Assembly (NCBI GenBank): GCA_946406115.1
Contig: OX291542.1
Coordinates: 4,178,959-4,242,958, forward strand
Direction: 5' to 3'
From: Apoda limacodes
Taxonomy: Eukaryota > Arthropoda > Insecta > Lepidoptera > Limacodidae
DNA: 64,000 bases
Made by a program: the position numbers and the translations under genes. The notes under the pieces are model-generated. The model worked only from the letters and a program-made list of their open reading frames with translations, had not been told where the DNA came from and made no database searches. Positions 36,001-47,500 of the stretch are shown here, in pieces. Within the stretch, counting starts at the first letter, position 1; every line of letters starts with the position of its first letter.

Positions 36001-39000
36001 GGGATGTCTTCTCAGAAATTTTTAGAAATGGTGCTAATGATAATGATTTCTATAATCACACCGCTCGCCATGGGCAGGAAATCTTTTCTCCTAAATGGTC
36101 GCGTACAGTGCGGTTTCAGAGAAACTACACCCGCGAACGCTTGGGTTCTGGAATGAGCTCCCTGCCAAGGTTTTCTCTAAGGACTACAGTATGAGGTTCT
36201 AAAAGAAAGAAGTTATTAGATTTTTGAAGGGTCGGGAACGCGCGAGTGATGCCCCTAGGTGTTGCAAGTGTCTATAGGCTGCGGTGACCGCTTAACATCA
36301 GCTAGCTTGTTTGCCACGTTAGTGGTGTAAAAAAAATACTCTATCCAAATGAGTAGGTACAAAAATAATTGTGTTCATCATGGTATAAAAAGGAGTCATA
36401 AGAAAAAAGAAAAATTAAAGGTAACAAAAGTCAGGTATTTTAAATACAAATAAAATACCTAATGAATCTTAGCTGTTACGTCGTTTCTGCTAGTTAAGCT
36501 GTACTTACTAAGTTTGGTGCATTGCATCAAAATCATTTTTCACGTCAAACTTGTTGAAGAATCTGGGCATAGTGGTCCTCAATATGCAGTACTTATCGAG
36601 TCTCAATTTAGCGCGCTCAATCGAACCTTTGCAGGATATGATTGTTGATTCGAGGAACTGTCTCCCTGTAAAAAACGTTCGGAAAGACATAAACAGAGTA
36701 TTTTATGGTTACCCTAAAAAGTAAAAAACCAACGCTGTAATTCTTCATAACAAATGAAATTGTCTTTATTATTTTTAGGAACATGGAATAATGGCCTTTT
36801 TTAAGCTACCAGACTTTGCCAGCGGCTCCGCCCGCCCTAAAGTGGGTTATCGACGTGGAACTCCTAAATTATATTAATGAAGTTTGCTATTGCAAGCTTT
36901 AGGTGTAGCTATAGTTCGTTCAACTCTGTTATAGTTATTCCCGCGGAAACTATATGCTATTCCAGAAGCTAACCTATGTGTATGCCAAATTTTATCCCGA
37001 CCCGTCCAGTGGTTGAAGCGTGATTGAGTAACAAACACCCATCCAGATATACAAACTTTCACATTTATAATATTAGTAGGATAGGATGAACTGCAAAATA
37101 CATTACATAATTGAGATACTTATTATAGCCGGCGCTGGAGGGAGTTAATTTTGCAAAATATGTGGAACTAGATTTGTTAACTTATTCGTACCCCTAAGGC
37201 CCTAAGCAACCCAAAAATAAAACTATTTCTCCTTCCCCTTTTGATGCACAAAGAGGCGGTGAGTGTCTGTTGCCTGTTTGTTGCCTTTTTAGGGTAAACG
37301 AATGGCAGAAAAGGGTACTATTAAAATTTCGTTATGTCCGTTCATCCATCCATCTGTCTGTATGTCACACCTTTATTATTCCGCCGTCTTTGCATCAATT
37401 TTGATGAAATTTTACAATGTCTTAAATAAACCGCCATTCATTTTTGTAATAAGATGGAGACAAAAAAATATGGGTAGCTCAGAGATCAGGAATGGGATTT
37501 TTTTGAAGTGAAAACTTCTTTAGCGGTGTTGTGCACTTTTTTTGGTATGGGTAAAAAATGTTAAACTCGCGTCAGTTCACGTGCCCTGATCGACAATTCA
37601 TAGAAAATTCGTAAGTCGGAACTCGCGTCAGATTTATCTACACAAGGTTAGTTTTTGTGATGGGTAAAAAATGATAAACTCGCGTCAGACTGATCGTCAG
37701 ACGGACAGTCGCAAGACGGAAACCATAATGCCGCGCCTATCATAATTTTTATTTTTAGTATGTGGCGATTATGAGTACAGGGAGGTTGGATATGGGATAT
37801 TAATTCTATGACAGATTGCGATGTCAAATATACTACGTCAAAAAAGTAAATGAACAAACATTATTATTTCTTGACAATGTCAGACATGTCTTGTGACATA
37901 TTTGAGTGTTAAGCGCGAATTGTGTGTTAAGGACATTGGTTCTGTACAATTAAATATGACGTATGAGTTGTCTTGTAACATGTTAAGCGCGAATCGTGTG
38001 TAAAGGTTTTCACTTCTGCCGGCACTCCCAGAGTGCAACCCATTTTTTTTTCCATTATGTAGGATGTTATTGGATAGGTCTTGAAATATGCATTTGAACT
38101 TCCAAAAAGTATTTGACTCTAAATTTTATACATATTTTGCGAGTAAACGAATACTGTTTTGATTCTACGCTGCTGGATCTGGGAAGCACTTCAGTTAAGT
38201 ACAAAAGTTCTGCAACATAATATATACCTATGGCGGTGTGCCGTATTAACTATATATTAAATTTCGCTCAGGCTGCATATACCGTAAAAGAGTATCCGTT
38301 TACAAAGAAATGGCTTTATAAAAAGCAATAAAAAAAAGAATGATTTAGCATGAAATTTTTCAAATGACTTTTTTTTGCAAAAACACGATTGGAAATTCTT
38401 TTCTCAATTGAAAAAAAAAAAACAAAACGCAAGAAATATATTCTTTATTTTAACGTTCTGGGCTGAAACATCAATAGATATCTGTAGCTGAGAATCGGGC
38501 GTCAAGACGATCCCACCTGATCTCGGTGGGACCTCCAAAATTGTCTCCGAAAGTGACAAAGATTCGTAGGTGATGCAGGCGATTGCAGTAGCGGTGGATG
38601 TTAACGGGAGTGATTTTCCTGTCCTCGGGATGAAGAGCTCATCGGCGGTGGCACATCCTTCAAGTCCATAGTGCTATCAGACACACATAAATAAAAACAG
38701 CAAAATGAGTAGCATTGTTATTTAATATTTGAGCGGAGAGTGGCGGCGGGACTGTACCTATAGTTTACAAATTTATAGTGTTACAAAACGCGCGGCGTCG
38801 TGGTGCGCGGATCAGGTTCGGATAATGCGTATAGGCGTTGGGATGGCGGACGGCGGACGGGGCGCTCTCTTCGGTGAGCTTGATATGACTACTGTCTTCA
38901 GCGGGCGTAGTGTAACTGATCCCTATCAATTATTACGTACGGTCAGCATTCGGGTGTAGGGAATTTAGTTATTTATATAGAAAATATATGTGAGGAAATT

Positions 39001-41523
39001 CGAGGGGCGGATTTTAGCGAAATATCAGTCAATAGCATTTTTTTTACTTTTTAAATAATAAATATATTTTTCGTTTTTCGCTATTTATTATTATTCATAT
39101 AGAAACTAATAATCAAATCATAACTTTCTCTAGATTCTATTACTATGCTATCAACCTTTGGTGATAATTTTTAAAAATACGCTCTTGAGAGAATACGATT
39201 CGGAGCGCCCCTCAGCGTGCTTCATGCAAACGAATTTTTCACTTATTTTGACACTTGACATAAAACACCACGAAATTATGAAGACATGTTTTAGTAATAA
39301 ATAGGTCTGCGGTGTGTGTGTTCTCTGTTAAATTTTATAGTTCAAAAGTGTATAGCTTTTTAATAGTTATAATAAATTTTAGTTTTTTATACAAATGGTT
39401 TAAAAAAAGATTTCTAGTTAATTTAAATTTTACAAAATTTTGGAAAACCTCAGATATATTCGGCTTGGGATTATCGCTATATTAACGCCGGACGGTGAAT
39501 ACAAAAACAAAACACTTGTCACCTACAGAAAGACATGCACAGGCACAGCGCAGTGCCATATATGAACAACTGAAACGTCGCACTTGTGCTACTCGCGATT
39601 TACGCGAATGTTTAAGTGCCAAACGTTCCATTTGTGGGATCCGCGGATCCGCGTTTTGAAGGTGCGGGATCCAGCAGGTTAATAAAAGCAACGGGATCCC
39701 GCGAGATTGCATATATATGTATGTATGTATATATGTATATGTACGTCTGCGGTGTAAAATTATATGTTATACGAATATAGTACAATCGAAGTTTTATTGG
39801 AGTTGCTTGAGTGTGTCATGCTCTCTCAAAGTGTCTCTGCGGTGGTGGCGTGTGCTTCGGGTCGTTACGTTCCCTAAAATATGGTTAAGCGAAGCGATGG
39901 CTGATTCATGTGTCATACTTGTGAACGGGTGCCGCCTGTGGAGGCGGGTCTGCTCTTGCAAACTTTTTGTATTCTTAATATATGTACGTATATGTACGTG
40001 TGCTGTGTAATATTATATGTTTCATGAATATATTTTTCTCGGGAGTTACTTTCAATCCCGTCACAGAATAATTGAAGACTTTAAATATCGCATAGTGCCC
40101 CTCCTATGCAATCTGAAACACAATAGGCAACTGAAATATTACCTGAATATTGATTTAGGTAATATTTAGATTTTTTGAATATTGGTTTTTTTTTTATTTT
40201 AACTATTTACATTGTAAATCTTGTTTATTAAGTGTTTCAATACAAAACATGTATTTATTAGTTGATACACTATAATATTATGTTTCGTTTGTGATTTTGT
40301 GACTTGACCATTCGAAAGTGTTCGTAGTAACCCATTTGAATAAAAAGATTTGATTTTGATTTTAATTATAATTTATAATAAATAAATATGTATACGAAGT
40401 GATGGGAAGTAAATAGCTAGTATAAGAAAAAATAAATAGTTAATATTCAAGTTAACACTTCTGCCGGCACTCCCGGAGTGCAACCCCCTTTTTTATGGTA
40501 AACTTTTACTGTAGCCTATGGACGCTTGCAACACCAGGAGGATCTCCCGCGGGTTGCTGACCCTTCAAAAATCTTAAACCTTCTTTTTTGAAGAACCCAT
40601 ACTGTAGTCCTTAGAGAAAACATAAAATCACAATAAAAAATAAGATAAGTGATTTCTGTAATCATTAATGGTATTCTATCTTAGAATTCTTACTATTTCA
40701 AGATTATTGTATTACTACTTTATTTTTCTTAAAAAAATGATAGGCCGGTAAACTGAATATTATTGAGAGAAGAAATTTCAGTTGCGGATGCTACCAAAGG
40801 GCCTGAAACTGAAGAAAATGCAATATTATTCTTATTAATATTAGTTTTTACTTAACTTTTTCTGTCACGTTTTGTATGCATCTGAAAGGGCCAGTTAAAG
40901 AAGTATTATGTTAAATAAAATCAGTTGTCATATAATTTTCTCCTTTTTGAAAATAGTTAAAGCTTGTAAACTATATTTTTATATTAAGTTCATAGAATTG
41001 TTAGTATGCAGGGTGCCACAGGTTTTCTTATATCATTTTATAATTTAGAACTAAAATGAAGCGCAGATTTACTTGATGCCTTTAATGCATTAAGATTTAT
41101 TTCATGCCTTTTCAAAGAATTTTCATAATTTTTTACCTAAGTGGGCTCTATGCCCTAAACAAAATTTTTAAAGGTTGTTCATGTTTTTATTCTTCTTGAT
41201 TTTTTATTACTTCCTTATTTTAAAGCTCTTTTATTGTGACGTTCTTTTGACGGTCCGGACCAGTACAGAAGTAACCTCCGTCCGATGTGAGCATATTGGT
41301 AGTCTAACAACTGTTTTTTAACCTGTAGTAGGTTGACAAAACAGTTTTAAAGAAGGAATCTGGATTTGTCTATCCACTGGGGCAAAATTGGGCATCTACG
41401 GTAAAAGCTCAACTGAAACTATAAAAATTCTGCGTTTAAAGCGCAGTTGGCCGCGTCCGTGTTATAATATGATAAAGACGTTCTGCAAAATGGGCCGCGG
41501 TTATGCGTTATATATAATATACG

Positions 41524-41554
<31 letters not shown>

Positions 41555-44500
41555 CTAAATATGTGTGTGTGTGTGTATTATACGTTTAGTAAATAAAGCC
41601 AAAACAACAATACATATTAATATAATTTGTATTTATTTTAGTGTTTTGTTTTTTTAAAAATATTTTTTTGCAGATAATTAATAAGATGTATGAGTTTATG
41701 TTTGTTTATTATAGATAAATAAATAAATTTAAATATTTTTAGGGTTCTGTTTCTCAAGAGGAAAAAACGGAACCCTCATAGGATCACTTTGTTATTCGTC
41801 CGTCCGTCCGACCGTCCATCCATACGTCCGTCCGTCTGTCAAGACCCTTTTTCTCAGGAACGCGTGGAGGTATCGAGCTAAAATTTATATCAAATACTCA
41901 GGCCTACTGTCTCTTGGAGCTGTGAAAAAATCAAACGTCTGAACCAACGCAATCAAAAGATACAGCTGTTTATGCCGCCAATATCCGCAAATTTTCGAAA
42001 CTCGCTAGGGAATCAAAACCTTCAGGGTACTTCTCGTGAATTCAGAATCTTGAAATTTGGTGCGATCCAACGTCTTAAAGTACAGATGAAGGAAAAATTG
42101 AATAAACCGTAAATTTTTAGTCATATAATAAAAATATTTTTAATAATTTCACAGTTCCTAGACCTTTCCTCATGAACGCGTAGAGGTATTAAATTGAAAT
42201 TCATATCAAATACTCAGGTCTATAATACCTTTAAGCTGTAACAAAATCAAACTTCTATGTCAACGAAATGAAGAAACAGCAATGTAAGCCGCATATTTTC
42301 AAACTCGCAACTACCCACTTATATACCTATCAGTTTGTATATACCTTATATACCTATCAGAGCACCTATTAAGTCCTAAGCACCTAGTAAGTCCAGCACT
42401 ATAATAAAAAGCCACATAACCGTGATAAGCGGTCAATACACTTTCTCGGGTAGCCGTTTTACGAAGTTCACGCAGCACATATACAAATTTATTGATTTTT
42501 TACATATTTTGTCAATGTGAGTTTTCCAATTGCAATTTTAATCAATTGATAGGCCAAAAAATTTGAACTGTCTACTTCTTTCAGTTTCTGGCCCTTAGCA
42601 CTTATATTAAGGTCATATTTCTTCGCACCATAATTAAGGAATTGCACAAAATTTGTTTTAGTTAGGTTAACATTTTATCATTTTAAGGTTTCATAGCCAA
42701 ATAGCAAAAACAGAAACCTTGCAGCTTCCCCATGTCCGTCTGTATTTCACAGGCTTAAAATTCCAGCATCTTTGCATCGAATTTTATGAAATTTGAAGAA
42801 TAGGTGTCTTTTGTGAACCGCCATAAATATTTGTAATGGAAATCGATCTGCTGACAGTCTCAAATCAATATAGGGCCTTATTGGTCCTCTACTCACGTCG
42901 CGAGTCCCAGTAAATGATACATAGTAGATTTGAGGCTTTTCATCATAGCCATTGTCCTTGATTTCATAAAAGACACCGTCCTACTTCTACTGTCGTAAGC
43001 AGTCAATACTCTTGTTTTTAATTACAATAAAGCAACATACGTACGAACATGTTACTGATTTATACTAAAGACAATCCGCAAACCAGTTTACAAAAAAAAA
43101 TTGAATAAAAGGTCAAGCTAAAATGTTAAAGTGACTAGTGAAGCTTAAAAAAAGAAATAAGAACCGGTAGGGAAATATACGAGTAATGTGGTTTTATTCC
43201 GTTTCGTCTAATTAATGAATAATATACGCTGTAATTTAAATGATTGAACATACATGTAGTATTATTACTCATTTCGACTCCTAGTTCTCAAACTCACAAG
43301 GTAGCCTGGTTCTTAACATCGTTGTTCTTCTCAACTCATTACGAAAGAGGTACGGGTGTCGAGGTTGGAGTTGTTTTAATCCTACCGCATGACTCTGGCA
43401 AAAGCTCAGAGGTGTACGCACCCCTGGAATTTAAAAGGGTACCTTCCTATCAGGCACCCTACAGGACTGACGTTGCGTCTGGTTGTGGTCTTTTATAACA
43501 CTTCTTCATAGGGGTAATGAGCGCTCGAGGGAGAGGTCTGCCCACAGGAGGTCGAGCATGTAACGGGTTGATGTTGCGAATGTGCAGATGAGGGCTGTTG
43601 TCAGCCCGGTCGAATAAACTAGTCGTTAACTTCGCAATGAATTCGTTAAGTGCTTCTGAGTTAAGGTCCTTAGCTATTTTCGAGTTTTGTACATAGCGCC
43701 CTGCTCCTGTAATAATACGCAGTGTTTTATTCCGGACAAACTGTAGCTTATGTTTGTTGTTGGCTGATAGCAGGTTGTACCAGGCCAGCGTGGTATAAGT
43801 TAGTATTGACCTAATGTAGAGCTTTTATATAGTGTATATAGAGCCTAGTTCTTTAAATCAACTCCCGATGGTTAAGCAGACTTTTTAATAACGCTTAAGA
43901 GGATACGATTCGTGTCTCTCTTAAATTATCGTCAGTTGATACGTCAAATTGAACATTCTTGAACTCTATAAACGGTTTTTCTGTCTCTAGTTTAGTCATC
44001 TCTAATCTAATCTTTAGGCTAAATAACCCTTTCAAAAAAAAAATTTTGGCAAGAAATAAAAGAAAAAGAGTTTATTCAGCGGCCGCTCCATCCACATTTA
44101 ATGTGGACTTTTGCAACATTAGGGATATACACGCAAATCTTAACGCAGTCCACCTCCATCTGGAGACTGCGCAGCCGACCATTCTTTTTCTAATGGAGAC
44201 GCAGATATCCTGCCCGGCCGACACATCATACCTTCGTTATCCCGGCTACAAACTCGAGCACAATTTTTTGAGTCGTGCCGGTGTATGTATGTTCGTCCGG
44301 GAGGATATCTGCTGTCGCCGACTTCATTGCCTTGAAGACAGGGACCTGTCGATATTGTGGGTGCGCGTAGATCATTGGGGCCACACTCGTATCTATGCGT
44401 GCCTATACAGGTCTCATAGCGGTGACACGGACGTAACTCGACTTTTCACGCACCTGAGTTTGACGACTGACAAAGTTCTAGAGCAATATCCTACAGCAGA

Positions 44501-47500
44501 ATTAGTTATTTTGGGAGACTTTAACGCCCATCATCGTGAGTGGCTCAGTTCTCGAACCAATAACTATGCAGGGATATCTGCTCATGAATTTGCCCTGACC
44601 TATGGATTCTCTCAGCTGGTACTTTCTCCAACGAGAATACCAGATATAGAGGACCATACGAGCTCCTTACTGGACCTTCTGCTGACTACACGTCCGGATG
44701 GATACTCCGTCTCAGTGGATGCGCCTCTAGGCTCCTCGGACCACTGTCTCGTCCGGACTCAAATGTCATGCACACAACCTGATCCTTCTGGGCCTACTAA
44801 TTTTCGTCGTGTGTGGCATTATAAGTCGGAAGACTGGGATGGATTGCGAGAATTTTATGCATCGTACCCGTGGAGGCAGATCTGCTATAGCTCAGAAGAT
44901 CCTGACGGCTGCACAGCCGCAGTCACTGAGACAATCCTCGCTGGTATGGAATGTTTCATTCCTAACCTGCGAGTAGCTGCCGGCGTCAAAAAACGACCGT
45001 GGTTTAATAGGTCTTGCAGAGAAGCTAAAATTCTTAAGCAAACTGCGTATGAGGCTTGGACCACGGATCGTAATAATAAGGATCCGAATATTTCTGAGTT
45101 AAAACGCAAATTAAATGCTGCCTCGAGGTTCAGTAAGAAAGCAACTGCCAGAGCAAAATTCCAATTCATCGGCAAAAAAGGTGGGCGACTTGCGAGCTAT
45201 CCTTCTGGGAGTCGTGCTTTCTGGTCGCTTGCTAAAGCTGCCGAGGGGGGACTTCTGCCAGTCGTCGTTACCACCACTGCGAAAGACCGATAGTGACTTG
45301 GCCCACAGTGCAAAAGAGAAAGCCGAACTATTGGGCAGTCTCTTTGCCTCTAACTCGAATGTGAACGACGAAGGCGCTGTACCACCTACTTTACCGTGGT
45401 GCGGTAAGACCAAGCCGGAAATCTCTATAACACAGCGCGAGGTCCGGCGGGCGTTGCTTTCCCTAGACGTTCATAAGTCGAGTGGGCCAGACGGCATACC
45501 AGCAGTGGTGCTTAAGCAGTGTGCTCCTGAGTTATGTCCTGTACTCACGCGCCTCTTCACGCTTTCCTACCACACTAGGCAATTTCCGTCTTCATGGAAG
45601 ACTGCAAATGTGCACCCGGTGCCCAAAAAGGGCGATAGATCAGATCCATCGAATTACAGGCCTATCGCTATAACCTCTCTCCTCTCCAAGGTGATGGAGC
45701 GTGTGATCAACACACAGCTTTTGAGATACCTAGAAAAACACGACCTGATCAGTGACCGTCAATATGGCTTTCGCCATGGTCGCTCAACTGGTGACCTTCT
45801 AGTGTATCTCACACACCGATGGGCACTAGCCATTGAGAGTCAGGGGGAGGCATTGGCATGTAGCCTAGACATAGCGAAGGCGTTCGATCGGGTCTGGCAC
45901 CGGGGTATTTTATCGAAGTTGCCTTCTTACGGAGTGCCCGAGGGTTTGTGCAAATGGGTGGCTAGCTTTTTGTCCGGCAGAAGCATACGAGCCGTAGTCG
46001 ACAGTAGTTGCTCTGATAGCATGGACATTAATGCTGGTGTCCCGCAAGGCTCTGTGCTGTCTCCTACGCTGTTTCTACTGCACATCAATGATATGTTGGT
46101 CATCAACAACATACATTGCTATGCAGATGACAGTACTGGAGACGCTTATTACACGGGCCGTGCAAGCATCTCACGTTCCATTGTGGAGGAAAAGCGTGAA
46201 GAACTTGTGTCTCAAATCGAGATCGGTCTGTCCAAGGTCTCTGACTGGGGGTGGGAAAACTTGGTCCGATTCAACCCTTCAAAGACACATGTCTGCGCCT
46301 TCACCGCTAAGAAAACCCCATTCACTGTAGTCCCACAATTCCAGAACACTCCCCTCTCCATCTCCAAGGGCATTGAGATCCTTGGCGTTGACATCTCCAG
46401 CGATGTTCAGCTCCGAGATCATTTGCTAGACAAGGTAAAGCTGGCGTCCAAAAAACTTGGTGTACTCAACAGAGCGAAGCAGTTCTTCACGTCGGGGCAA
46501 AGGTTGCTACTTTACAAGTCGCAAGTCCGGCCCCATATGGAGTACTGCTGCCATCTCTGGGCGGGTGCACCCGGATACCAGCTTAGCCCTTTTGACTCGG
46601 TTCAACGACGGGCTGTGAGAATTGTCGACGATCCCAAACTCACTTGCGGTATCGAGCCCTTAAGTCTGAGGAGAGACTTTGCCTCCCTGTGTGTGTTCTA
46701 CCGCTTGTACAATGGATTGTGTTCTGAGGAATTGTTCGAAATGATGCCCACGGCTACTTTCTACCATCGCACCGCTCGCCATCGACAGGGAATTCATTCT
46801 CACACTTTGGAACCGAAATGGTCGCGTACAGTGCGGTTTCAGAGAAACTTCCTCCCGCAAACGCTTGGGTTGTGGAATGAGCTCCCTGCCAAGTTTTTCT
46901 CTAAGGACTACAGTATGGGGCTCTTCAAAAAAGAAGTTATTAGATTTCTGAAGGGTCGGCAACGCGCGAGTGATGCCCCTGGTGTTGCCCGTTTTATTGT
47001 TAAGTGACCTTATCGACATCCCTGAGAAAATGTTTGAGAGAAGATTGAAATATATCTATATTTTGGTTAGTAGAGCTAAGTTCATTATACAAACGACACA
47101 TTCTTACAAGAGGATTAAAGAAAGAAGTGTTATTTTTAAATACATTTAAAGTAAAAGTTTTAGAGTTTCGACAGCGGTGCCTTGTGTTAAACATGATAAA
47201 TGATAAAAGATTAGTTGCATCCATTGTCGAATGCAATATCCTATGCAAACAAACTAGTAAAGCTAGCTCCCGTCTTTTGTGAAGTGTTGTCACATTAAAA
47301 TATTTGCACCAGCTATCATAGTCTATTAGCATGCGAGAGTGATCCGATCTCCAACTTACTTTTCTGGGACATCGTCTCTGAATACTTTCAATGCGGTTAC
47401 TATGTATTTTATAATGAGGTGTCCAAATTATGGATGCATATTCAAGGATACTTCTTACTAATCTATAATAAAGTGAAAGAAAAAATATAGTTATTATATT

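Noticed and set aside
43244..43498. Plus-strand 84-codon frame
   Set aside because: It lies opposite the likely 3' region of a minus-strand Jockey-like fragment and shows no family resemblance.
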